From Dryocola sp031988645 (GTDB taxonomy: Bacteria > Pseudomonadota > Gammaproteobacteria > Enterobacterales > Enterobacteriaceae), in contig NZ_CP150452.1 of NCBI RefSeq assembly GCF_051307045.1, forward strand, positions 620,001 through 684,000: DNA of 64,000 bases, given 5' to 3'. The notes beneath the pieces are model-generated. The model did not search any database. It was not told the DNA's origin and saw only the letters and a program-made list of their open reading frames with translations. Every line of letters begins with the position of its first letter. The first letter of the stretch is position 1. The translations under genes were made by a program, and so were the position numbers. Of the stretch, positions 8,952 to 16,245 are shown piece by piece.

Positions 8952-9862
8952 GAGGCGGCGGACGGCGCGGCCATTTTCTCGCTAAGGTAGTTAATCATCG
9001 CCCGCATGCGGGCGGGCATATGTTTGTTGCGCGTCCACAGCAGCCACAGCTCGCCGGAGTAGGTGCTGATAAACTCCCATTCGGGCAATACCTGAATAAT
9101 CTCGCCCGTCTCCAGCGCTTCGCGGGCGGTGAATAGCGGCAGACTGCCGATACCAAGATGGCGTTTTACCGCATCCAGCCGCACGCCGGTATGGTTTGCC
9201 GCATAGCGCCCGCGCGTCTGAATAGTTTCCGTTTTACCTTGATAAGAGAATTTCCAGCGCGAGTCGGCAGGCGTTTCGCCAAGGCTGATACAGCTATGGG
9301 CGCGTAAATCCCCCGGCTCTTTCGGTGTGCCATGCCGTGCCATATATTCTGGCGTCGCGCAGATAATATGCGTGACGGGCATCAGCGGCTTGCCGTAGAG
9401 CCCGGGCGAAGGGGTATTGGTGATGCGCAGCGCCAGATCCACGCCGTCATCAATCAAATCCATATAGCGATCTTCCAGACGCAGGCAAACATCCACCTGC
9501 GGATTGCGCGCCAGAAATTCAGGCATCAGGGGATGGATAACGAACCGGCCAACCGCCTTTGGGACGCTGAGCGTCAGCCTGCCCTGGGCGACGGTTTGCA
9601 GGCTGCTGCCGGAATCCATCGCCTGCCTGGCCGCTTCCAGCATATCGAGCGCGTGCTCATACACCGTTTTTCCCGTTTCGCTCAGCGCAAGCTTGCGCGT
9701 TGTTCGGTGCAGCAGCTTAGCCCCCATTTCGCGCTCAAGCCGCGATACGCTGCGGCTGATAGCGGAGGGCGTCGCGCCGGATGCGCGGGCGGCGGCGGAA
9801 AAGCTGCCTTGTTCAACAATCAGCACGAAGGTGGCGAGGTCGGGGAGCAGCATAGCGTTCAT
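8948..9862 (-). CDS. LysR-family transcription regulator
   Basis: LysR-type regulator of 304 residues. The N-terminal winged helix-turn-helix is clear (FVLIVEQGSFSAAARASG, PSAISRSVSRLEREMG, LLHRTTRKLALSETG, about residues 10-65), followed by an effector domain of the CrgA/YafC-like subgroup. It is divergent from the AlaX gene with 91 bases between, the usual position of a LysR regulator relative to a target, so AlaX is its most likely target (inference). No inducer can be read from the sequence. It is not part of the E. coli rihC-dapB interval and marks the left end of the accessory block. Confidence 0.9.
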   Translation of the reverse strand: MNAMLLPDLATFVLIVEQGSFSAAARASGATPSAISRSVSRLEREMGAKLLHRTTRKLALSETGKTVYEHALDMLEAARQAMDSGSSLQTVAQGRLTLSVPKAVGRFVIHPLMPEFLARNPQVDVCLRLEDRYMDLIDDGVDLALRITNTPSPGLYGKPLMPVTHIICATPEYMARHGTPKEPGDLRAHSCISLGETPADSRWKFSYQGKTETIQTRGRYAANHTGVRLDAVKRHLGIGSLPLFTAREALETGEIIQVLPEWEFISTYSGELWLLWTRNKHMPARMRAMINYLSEKMAAPSAAS

Positions 9863-9953
9863 TTGTGCTTACCAGGCAAAGGTGCATTGATTATCAAGCG
9901 GATTATCCCTGTAAATAATCACAATATACTCTCCTTACCATAAGGAGGACACA

Positions 9954-10583
9954 ATGACTGAACGCCTTTATTACACAAGCGATGAAACAGAAGGGCACGC
10001 GCGGGTGACGCGCTGTATCGCCGAGCCAGACGGACGCTATGCGGTTGAACTGGACAAAACGTTATTCCATCCGCAGGGGGGAGGACAGCCAGCGGATAAA
10101 GGCTGGATTGCTGGCCTGTCCGTTGAGGAGGTGGCGCAGCGCGGTGAAAGCGTGGTGCATATTTTGCCGCAGCCGCTGGAGCCAGGTGAGGTGGATCTGC
10201 TGGTGAACGCGGCGACCCGCATGCTGCATTCCCGCTGGCATTCCGCCGGGCATCTGATTGGCTATGCCGGGGAGCAATACGGCTGGCGGCCGGTTAAGGC
10301 GCACCACTGGCCGGGCGAAGGGCGGATTACCTTTGCCGCCGGGGAATACGCCGCGGTACCCGATGCCGCTGCGGTAACGGAAAAAATTGAACGCTGGCAA
10401 ACGGACAGGTTAATTCGCCATATTGAATTTGAGGACGGCCGGCGCAAAGTGCGGTTTGGCGAGCTGCCCGCCTATATGTGCGGCGGTACGCACGTAGGCT
10501 CGCTATCTGAGATTGGCTCCCTGGAGATTACCGGCATCAAAGTGAAAAAAGGCCAGCTAATCGTCAATTACGCTATTAAATAA
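9954..10583 (+). CDS. AlaX-type alanyl-tRNA editing protein
   Basis: Free-standing trans-editing protein related to the editing domain of alanyl-tRNA synthetase; the family hydrolyses Ser-tRNA(Ala) or Gly-tRNA(Ala). 209 residues. The zinc ligands are visible as HSAGH (HxxxH, about residues 96-100) and CGGTH (CxxxH, about residues 178-182); FHPQGGGQPADKG near residue 38 is the conserved glycine-rich start of the domain. SD sequence TAAGGAGG lies 6-7 bases before the ATG. It is divergent from the LysR gene and 52 bases upstream of an operator-like palindrome, so it is probably outside the sugar regulon. The exact amino acid specificity cannot be read. Confidence 0.88.
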   Translation: MTERLYYTSDETEGHARVTRCIAEPDGRYAVELDKTLFHPQGGGQPADKGWIAGLSVEEVAQRGESVVHILPQPLEPGEVDLLVNAATRMLHSRWHSAGHLIGYAGEQYGWRPVKAHHWPGEGRITFAAGEYAAVPDAAAVTEKIERWQTDRLIRHIEFEDGRRKVRFGELPAYMCGGTHVGSLSEIGSLEITGIKVKKGQLIVNYAIK

Positions 10584-10634
10584 TCGCAGGCACAGGGAGT
10601 GTGATTGCCTTTGCAAAGCAGCGGGCCCGTTGTG

Positions 10635-10652
10635 AGGTTAATCGATTAATCT
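10635..10652. promoter_or_regulatory. Operator-like palindrome, copy 1 (before cupin isomerase)
   Basis: AGGTTAATCGATTAATCT, a near-perfect palindrome with the 12-bp core TTAATCGATTAA (10638-10649). The same element occurs at 16075 and 16198 next to the LacI-family gene. Its even symmetry around a central CG is typical of LacI/GalR-family operators. Candidate promoter hexamers TTGTGA (10630-10635) and TATCCT (10655-10660) flank it with a long 19-bp spacer, so binding would block this promoter. Confidence 0.75.
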
Positions 10653-10694
10653 GCTATCCTTGCGGTGCTGTTCTCCTTGGGCCGGAGAAAATTA

Positions 10695-10892
10695 ATGAAG
10701 ATATCTTTTAGCGCGCCACCGGGCGCGGCGTTCCTGAACGCTCAGCTTTCGGCTGCAAACGTCATTAAAGCGACGCGCTGTGGAAATCTACGCGGCGTGT
10801 TTCACAATTATGCTTCGCTGACGCAGGGTTTTGCCTTAAGGGGTGTTGAGCGCGGCGGCAGGACTCAGGGCGAAGAGGTGCAAAATGGCTGA
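10695..10892 (+). CDS. Possible 65-residue small protein upstream of cupin isomerase
   Basis: Short open frame starting MKISFSAPPGAAFLNAQL. A GGAG is placed 8 bases before its ATG, and its stop overlaps the start of the next gene in the pattern ATGGCTGA, as in translationally coupled pairs. The frame covers nearly the whole leader between operator copy 1 and the isomerase. No known family was recognised, there is no clear signal peptide or membrane segment, and the composition (Ala, Gly, Arg rich) could also arise from non-coding GC-rich sequence. It may be a real small protein, a coupling leader, or chance. Confidence 0.35.
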   Translation: MKISFSAPPGAAFLNAQLSAANVIKATRCGNLRGVFHNYASLTQGFALRGVERGGRTQGEEVQNG

Positions 10893-11667
10893 GCGGCGCT
10901 TTGATTCCGGCCTCGATATGACGGTTCATCACTCGCCGCTGGGCTTTAGCTACGGTGAAGAGGTAATAGGTCCGCTGCCGGAGATCCGCAAGCTCGATCA
11001 GATCCGCGCTTCGCTGCGCGATCCTGATTGCGCAGGCCCGGCAGAGGTTTATGCCATAGCTATGGATGTCGCGCGCCTGGCCGATCGCGAAGAGCTTAAA
11101 AAACGCATGCTGCTGTTCGGCGTGGTGACCTATGCCAGCGGACGGCTGGGCGACGAGCCGATCCGCAGCCAGGGGCATATCCACCGCATCAGCGGGCACA
11201 GCGGCTGGTCGCCGCCGGAGCTTTACGAAATCTGGCAGGGTAAAGCGATTATCTATATGCAGGAGTACGTCGCCGACGATCCGGGGCGCTGCTTTGCAGT
11301 CTGCGCCGGGCCCGGAGAGAAGGTGCTGGTGCCGCCCGGCTGGGCGCACGCCACGATTTCCGCCTCACCGCACCAACCTCTGACCTTTGGCGCCTGGTGC
11401 GACCGTGAATACGGCTTCGAATACGAGGCGGTGCGGGCATACAAAGGGCTGGCATGGTATCCGCTACTGCAGGACGAACACATCGCCTGGCTGCATAACC
11501 GGCGCTATATGCCGGGACGATTACAGGTAATTTCACCGCGCAGGTACGACGAATTCGGCATTACCGATAGGCCGCTGTATCAGCAGTTTATTGAGGATCC
11601 GGCGCGCTTTCAGTTTATTTCAAAACCGGCAATAGCCACGCAGAAATGGGTGAATTTTCATCCTTAA
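10885..11667 (+). CDS. Cupin-type glucose-6-phosphate isomerase
   Basis: Metal-dependent phosphoglucose isomerase of the archaeal cupin family, interconverting glucose 6-phosphate and fructose 6-phosphate or a related sugar phosphate pair. 260 residues from the ATG at 10885, chosen because GAGGTG lies just upstream; an earlier in-frame start at 10843 lacks this. The metal-binding pattern is seen as GHIH (about residue 97), the glutamate of PELYEIWQG (about 112) and the histidine of GWAHAT (about 155). It is longer than the roughly 190-residue archaeal enzymes by a C-terminal extension. The operator upstream ties it to the PTS genes that lie convergently beyond 11747. Unrelated in fold to the housekeeping Pgi. 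Confidence 0.85.
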   Translation: MAERRFDSGLDMTVHHSPLGFSYGEEVIGPLPEIRKLDQIRASLRDPDCAGPAEVYAIAMDVARLADREELKKRMLLFGVVTYASGRLGDEPIRSQGHIHRISGHSGWSPPELYEIWQGKAIIYMQEYVADDPGRCFAVCAGPGEKVLVPPGWAHATISASPHQPLTFGAWCDREYGFEYEAVRAYKGLAWYPLLQDEHIAWLHNRRYMPGRLQVISPRRYDEFGITDRPLYQQFIEDPARFQFISKPAIATQKWVNFHP

Positions 11668-11673
11668 TGATAA

Positions 11674-11742
11674 GGTGGATGGCGCTTGCGCTTATCCACC
11701 CTACAAACCTGGGTCGGGTAAGGCCTAAGCCCTACCCGCCGC
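11674..11742. repeat. REP/BIME element, copy 1
   Basis: Two imperfect inverted repeats in tandem: GGTGGATGGCGC...TTATCCACC and GGGTCGGGTAAGGCC...CCCTACCCGCC. They sit between the convergent isomerase and PTS IID genes. Related elements occur at 35727 and 42680. Confidence 0.75.
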
Positions 11743-11746
11743 ATAT

Positions 11747-12562
11747 TTAAGCAAACAGACCAATCGCCACGCCTACCGCCGCCAGGACCAACAGCAGCAG
11801 CATTGCTTTTACCGGCGAGACGCCGCGTTTGGCCATCAGATACCAGGTGCCAATCACCACGACCAGCGGCAGAAGCTGCGGGAAAATACCGTCGAGCATC
11901 TGCTGCAGATGGATATTTACACCCTCTTTGGTCACGAACTCCAGCCCGGTCCCCAGCTTCACATAGCTTGCCGCCACGCCGCCCATGACAAATACACCCA
12001 GCAGGGAGAGCGCTTCGCGCAGGCGGGTCGACCTGCTGCTGACCAGCATCTCGACGGACGTCGAGCCCATGCGGTAGCCTTTTAAAAACAGCAACCACGA
12101 ACCGGGAATGATAATCGCCAGCCAGGCCACGCAGTAAAACAGCGGCCCGAGGATACTGCCGCCCGCCGCCAGCGCCATGCCGATGCTCAGCAGGATCGGG
12201 ATCAGCATGCCGGGGATCATGGAATCGCCGATGCCGGCGACCGGCCCCATCAGGCCAACTTTCAGGGTGTTGATGGTTTCACCATCGATTGGCTCGCCGT
12301 TGGCGCGCTTTTCCTCAAGGCCCAGCACCATGCCGTTGACAATCGCCCCGAGCTGCGGCTCGGTGTTGTAGAACGACGCGTGGCGCCTGAGCATCTCTTT
12401 GCGCTCCTGCGCGTCGGGGTAAAGCTTTTTCGCCACCGGCAGCATGCTCAGGCAAAAGCCAAAGGATTCGAGGCGCTCAAAGCTCATGGAGGAAAGGTTA
12501 TACATCATCCAGCTGCGCCAGCAGCGCCTGAGATCCCGGCGGGTGAGTTTACGTTCTTCCAT
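11747..12562 (-). CDS. PTS mannose/fructose/sorbose family IID component
   Basis: Membrane IID subunit of a mannose-family phosphotransferase system; with IIC it forms the sugar channel. 271 residues. Family features: LTRRDLRRCWRSWMMYNLSSMSFERLESFGFC-like start, the charged cytoplasmic stretch around NTEPQLGAIVNGMVLGLEE, GLMGPVAGIGDS, and hydrophobic C-terminal helices. Its ATG overlaps the IIC stop (TGATG). It is the last gene of the five-gene minus-strand operon isomerase-IIA-IIB-IIC-IID. The transported sugar cannot be told from sequence; the family handles mannose, fructose, sorbose, galactosamines and Amadori compounds. Confidence 0.92.
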   Translation of the reverse strand: MEERKLTRRDLRRCWRSWMMYNLSSMSFERLESFGFCLSMLPVAKKLYPDAQERKEMLRRHASFYNTEPQLGAIVNGMVLGLEEKRANGEPIDGETINTLKVGLMGPVAGIGDSMIPGMLIPILLSIGMALAAGGSILGPLFYCVAWLAIIIPGSWLLFLKGYRMGSTSVEMLVSSRSTRLREALSLLGVFVMGGVAASYVKLGTGLEFVTKEGVNIHLQQMLDGIFPQLLPLVVVIGTWYLMAKRGVSPVKAMLLLLVLAAVGVAIGLFA

Positions 12563-13356
12563 CAGAATTCATCCTCATCATCGGCCGGTTTGGCCGCACC
12601 GGCCGTCTGCGGTTCCGGCTTGTAGTTGTAATGGATAAGCGCCAGCAGCGCCCCTACGATGACCAGCGCCACCATATTGAGCTTGAGAAAAACGATGCAG
12701 ATAAAGCCCACCAGGAAGTAGATCAGCATGCTGTAATTCTTAATGATCTGCTTGAGCAAAATAGCGATGCCGACCGCGGGCAGGATGCCGCCGAGCACGT
12801 TCATGGTTGCCAGCACGATATGCGGCAGGCTGTCCATAAAGGCGCTAATGTACTGAGCGCCAAAATAGACGGCGATAAAGGTCGGCACGAAGCGCATCAG
12901 GAAATTGGTCGCCTGGGGCCAGATAGCGCTGTTGAGATAAATACCCCGCTCGTCGCCTTTTTCCAGCGCCACGTCGGCGCGGTGGTTCCACCATGAGTTC
13001 AGCACCAGCATGGCGTTAAACAGCACGGTCCCTGCGATGCCGATGGTCGCGGCCAGCGCCACGGCCACTTCCGGGCCCCTGTTGGATAAAATGCCCAGCG
13101 CGATAGCCGGAAAGGCAACAAAGTTAAGATCGGCGGGCATCGAGCCGCCCGGGGTGACCATCGCGATGTAGACCGCCTGCACGGCCACGCCAATGACGAT
13201 CCCGGTCTGCACATCGCCGAGAATAAAACCGACCAGCATGCCTGAAACCAGCGGGCGGGTAATTAAATACCAGCCGCCGGTGAGTCCCAGCAGCCACGGG
13301 CTACTGAGCGCACCCAGGTAACACAGAATGCCGATTAGCGCTGCTTCGAAAGCCAT
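12562..13356 (-). CDS. PTS mannose/fructose/sorbose family IIC component
   Basis: Multi-spanning IIC permease subunit, 264 residues. It begins MAFEAALIGILCYLGALSSPWLLG and carries the family's TRPLVSGMLVGFILGDVQTGI and VQAVYIAMVTPGGSMPADLNF segments, where substrate is bound in mannose-family transporters, followed by several hydrophobic helices. The C-terminus is short and acidic (DDEDEF). It overlaps IID by one base and follows IIB after nine bases, so the operon is tightly coupled. Confidence 0.92.
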   Translation of the reverse strand: MAFEAALIGILCYLGALSSPWLLGLTGGWYLITRPLVSGMLVGFILGDVQTGIVIGVAVQAVYIAMVTPGGSMPADLNFVAFPAIALGILSNRGPEVAVALAATIGIAGTVLFNAMLVLNSWWNHRADVALEKGDERGIYLNSAIWPQATNFLMRFVPTFIAVYFGAQYISAFMDSLPHIVLATMNVLGGILPAVGIAILLKQIIKNYSMLIYFLVGFICIVFLKLNMVALVIVGALLALIHYNYKPEPQTAGAAKPADDEDEF

Positions 13357-13365
13357 ATGCGCTCC

Positions 13366-13860
13366 TTATTTGATTTTAAGTCGTGCGTCCTGCCAGCCGT
13401 AGCTGCTGGCGTCTGGCACCAGGCGAAACTCAATCTGGTGGCCGCGTTGCGACAGGAAATCAAAAGCTGCCGCTTCCTCCGGGCTGACCGACTGATTAGG
13501 CCCGATAGTGGTGGTGCTGACACGGGCGCTCATCGGCCCGACGTTAATTTTACCGTTGGCGTTTTGCAGGCTGATGCCCGCCTCTTCGAGGCGTTTGAGC
13601 GTGACCGGCGATTTGCCGATCACGAAATAACGCTTTTCGCTGGCGATGATTTTCGGCAGTTTTTCAATCGCCGTGGCGGTATCGAACAGCCAGACTTTAA
13701 TGTCCTGCACCGCGCCTTTCATCACCGAGGAGAGCAGCGGGTCGGCGGCCACGGCGTCATCGATGGCGACAATGCCATCGCACGGCAGCTCTTTTGCCCA
13801 GCGGGTCACGAGCTGGCCGTGGATAACCCTGTCGTCAATGCGTACAAAGGAAATACTCAT
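13366..13860 (-). CDS. PTS mannose/fructose/sorbose family IIB component
   Basis: Cytoplasmic phosphocarrier, 164 residues. The phosphorylated histidine is in the family motif RIDDRVIHGQL near residues 7-17 (His about 15). The remainder, with GIVAIDDAVAADPLL and the end of the chain DFLSQRGHQIEFRLVPD, fits the IIB(sor/man) fold. It takes phosphate from IIA and gives it to the sugar entering through IIC/IID. Separate IIA and IIB genes are typical of sorbose/fructose-type members rather than E. coli ManX, where they are fused. Confidence 0.92.
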   Translation of the reverse strand: MSISFVRIDDRVIHGQLVTRWAKELPCDGIVAIDDAVAADPLLSSVMKGAVQDIKVWLFDTATAIEKLPKIIASEKRYFVIGKSPVTLKRLEEAGISLQNANGKINVGPMSARVSTTTIGPNQSVSPEEAAAFDFLSQRGHQIEFRLVPDASSYGWQDARLKIK

Positions 13861-13869
13861 CGTTCCCCC

Positions 13870-14298
13870 TTAGAAATCGTCGAATTGTGTGGTTTCGGCC
13901 GGCCTTGCCTGCACCAGCGAATCGCGGGCCTGCGCCAGAAGCTGCATGGCCGCCGCTTCAAGGTCGGCGAGATGTTTTACCTCGTCGCTGAGCAGCAGCA
14001 TGGGAAAGTTGACCCCGGCAAGCACGGCGACGGGCGGCTGCGCCTGAGGATCGAAAGCGTGTCGGCTGGCGATATTCCACGGCGTGCCGCTTTGCATATC
14101 GCACAGCACGATCACGCCATCCGCCCCTTTAGCGGCCTCTTTTAACACCGCCGAAAATTCTGCGGTAAAGCTGTTGATTCCTTTGTTTTCGCTCAGGGTT
14201 ATCGGGAAAACGTGCGGCAGTTCGCCATACACCATGCGGGAGCTTGCCAGCAGCGCGTCCGCCAGCGGACCGTGCGTTGCCAGGATGAAATTAATCAT
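13870..14298 (-). CDS. PTS mannose/fructose family IIA component
   Basis: IIA phosphocarrier of the mannose family, 142 residues. His9 in ATHGPLADALL is the expected phosphorylation site taking phosphate from HPr. The segment VIVLCDMQSGTPWNIASRHA matches the family's D-x-x-G-G/S-T-P motif. It lies four bases after the isomerase-like gene stop and nine before IIB, within the same operon. Confidence 0.92.
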   Translation of the reverse strand: MINFILATHGPLADALLASSRMVYGELPHVFPITLSENKGINSFTAEFSAVLKEAAKGADGVIVLCDMQSGTPWNIASRHAFDPQAQPPVAVLAGVNFPMLLLSDEVKHLADLEAAAMQLLAQARDSLVQARPAETTQFDDF

Positions 14299-14302
14299 AG
14301 TG

Positions 14303-16048
14303 TTATCCTCTTACCCAGGCTTTCATGGTGGCAAGCGTTTGTCCGCAGCCGCTGCCATACGGGGAAATACGGTATTCGCCTACTGCCGCCGGAATGATAA
14401 ATGTTTCGGCATAATGCACCACGAACGGCGCGAAGGCGTTGCCCGGGCTATCCACCAGCGCTTCGCTGCCCTCAACCAGGTTGAGCACGTTGACGCCCCC
14501 CCGGGTGTGGTGGAGCACCGGTTTGCTGAACCAGTGGCGGCGGGTTTCGATAAATTCCCGTTGATGCAGGCCGGTGCGTTCTTCGCGCCAGCCGTCTCCT
14601 TCGGCCAGGGGTTCGAATCGATTGACCAGATGCTCGCTTACCCAGGCGGTATCGCGCTGCCAGTCGATAACCCGGGCGCCGTGTTCCAGATGTACGGGAC
14701 GCGGCAGGCCGTCCAGGCCCAAACGGCCCCAGTCCCAGAGTTTAAAAGTAAAGATGTACGGCGTGGCGCTGATTTCAAGCACCATCGCGCCCGCGCCGGA
14801 ACAGTGCACCGTCCCCGCCGGGATCAGGAAATGATCGTGCTTACGCGCCGGGAAGCGGTTAACGAATCTTTCATCGTCAAAGGCTTTTTCACCGCGCTGC
14901 GCGCTCGCCAGATCGTCGAGCATGGCCTGCGGATCGACGCCGGTTTTCGTCCCTAAATACACCTGGGCACCAGGCTCGGCCTCCAGCAGGTAGTAACTTT
15001 CATCCTGGGTGTAGTGCATGCCGAAATGCTGCTGAATGTATTCGGTGAGCGGATGCACCTGGAAGCTAAGATTCTGCCCGCCGATGGTGTCGAGGAAATC
15101 AAAGCGGATCGGAAACTCCGCCCCAAAGCGCGCATGGACTTTTTCGCCCAGCAGTGGACGGGGGTAGAGCAGCACCAGATCCTGAGAGGGGATCTCGATC
15201 CGCACATCACCAAAACGCAGCAACAGGCTGTTCTCCTCGGGCACACAGTCAAAACACCATGCGTAATTTGGCTTAGAGGGATCGAGATCAAACTTGTCTT
15301 TCATCCACTGGCCGCCCCACACGCCGGGATCGAAAAACGGCACCACGCGGAACGGCTGCCGCGTGGCTTGTTGCAGGGCGTGACGCAACGCTTCCCCGCT
15401 GACCATCGTCGGGGCGTTTGCCTTGTTGGTATCAAGCAGAAAATCGGCGCGTTTAAGCAGCGGCGTTTTATGGCGATCGAACACGCGCCACTCAATGAAA
15501 AACGCCCGCTTATAGCGGCGCAGGATATCTTCGTTTTCGTTGTTAGCGCCCCAGTTGCCCAGTTCGCCGGCGCGGAAACGCTGCTGAATTTCCCAGCGCG
15601 CCAGATCGGCGTAAACGAGAACATCGCCCTGATGCACCAGCGACGCGCCGGGACCGTAAACCACCACAAGACCGCGGGCTTCGTTTACTTCACGCTGCGC
15701 GCGGGCAAGTTTATCGCGGCAGAAAAATTCGCCGAGCTGGTGGCAGGAAAGCACGCCGAACACCCGGTCCTGGGTGAGGTTCTGCGCCAGCAAATCATGC
15801 AGATGCCGTTCGCTCAGGCGAGCCGTTTCTGCGTTGATGAGCAGCGCAGGATTAAGATGGGCTATCAGCCTGTCGTGCAGCTCTTCCTGGCGTACGCCGG
15901 GATAGCAGTCAATCACTAAAACGGTTTTATCCTTGTGGGGCAAACGCCGTTGTACGGCCTGGGCTATGGCTTCCCAGCCTTGCCACGCCTGGTTGTCGAA
16001 CCCCGTTATACGTACTTCGGGGTACTTATCGTACGCTGCGTGCTTCAT
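14303..16048 (-). CDS. Class I mannose-6-phosphate isomerase-like protein with extra N-terminal region
   Basis: 581 residues, much longer than ManA (about 390). The C-terminal roughly 380 residues show class I phosphomannose isomerase features: NLSFQVHPLTEY for the first zinc ligands, ESYYLLEAEPGAQVYLG for the glutamate, and FLIPAGTVHCSGAG for a further histidine. The N-terminal roughly 200 residues (VLVIDCYPGVRQEELHDRL, QDRVFGVLSCHQLGEFF, RGLVVVYGPGAS) recall a nucleoside-kinase-like alpha/beta fold but lack a clear P-loop GxxxxGK, so it may be non-catalytic or sensory. First gene of the PTS operon; operator copy 2 lies 26 bases upstream. Probable role: interconversion of the sugar phosphate delivered by the PTS. 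Confidence 0.82.
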   Translation of the reverse strand: MKHAAYDKYPEVRITGFDNQAWQGWEAIAQAVQRRLPHKDKTVLVIDCYPGVRQEELHDRLIAHLNPALLINAETARLSERHLHDLLAQNLTQDRVFGVLSCHQLGEFFCRDKLARAQREVNEARGLVVVYGPGASLVHQGDVLVYADLARWEIQQRFRAGELGNWGANNENEDILRRYKRAFFIEWRVFDRHKTPLLKRADFLLDTNKANAPTMVSGEALRHALQQATRQPFRVVPFFDPGVWGGQWMKDKFDLDPSKPNYAWCFDCVPEENSLLLRFGDVRIEIPSQDLVLLYPRPLLGEKVHARFGAEFPIRFDFLDTIGGQNLSFQVHPLTEYIQQHFGMHYTQDESYYLLEAEPGAQVYLGTKTGVDPQAMLDDLASAQRGEKAFDDERFVNRFPARKHDHFLIPAGTVHCSGAGAMVLEISATPYIFTFKLWDWGRLGLDGLPRPVHLEHGARVIDWQRDTAWVSEHLVNRFEPLAEGDGWREERTGLHQREFIETRRHWFSKPVLHHTRGGVNVLNLVEGSEALVDSPGNAFAPFVVHYAETFIIPAAVGEYRISPYGSGCGQTLATMKAWVRG

Positions 16049-16074
16049 AAATGGCTCCCTGATGGCGATAGCTT

Positions 16075-16094
16075 AAGATTAATCGATTAACCTT
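16075..16094. promoter_or_regulatory. Operator-like palindrome, copy 2 (before PTS operon)
   Basis: AAGATTAATCGATTAACCTT, which read on the minus strand contains AGGTTAATCGATTAATCT, the same 18 bases as copy 1. It lies between the isomerase-PTS operon start (16048) and the LacI-family gene, so it probably controls the operon. Confidence 0.78.
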
Positions 16095-16197
16095 GTTTGG
16101 AAAGGGTGGTAAACGCGATTAACCCGCCATTTCTCGCAACAGGCGGCGAGACTCACGGTTATCTGTGACGGCTTTCACAGGTAGAAATGCATTTTTC

Positions 16198-16215
16198 AGG
16201 TTATTCGATTAATCT
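16198..16215. promoter_or_regulatory. Operator-like palindrome, copy 3 (before LacI-family gene)
   Basis: AGGTTATTCGATTAATCT, one base different from copy 1. It is 30 bases before the LacI-family start codon, the position expected for autoregulation. Copies 2 and 3 are 123 bases apart centre to centre, which would allow looping between them (inference). Confidence 0.75.
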
Positions 16216-16245
16216 CTTTGCAACAGCTTCATTTGGGGAAAGAAA

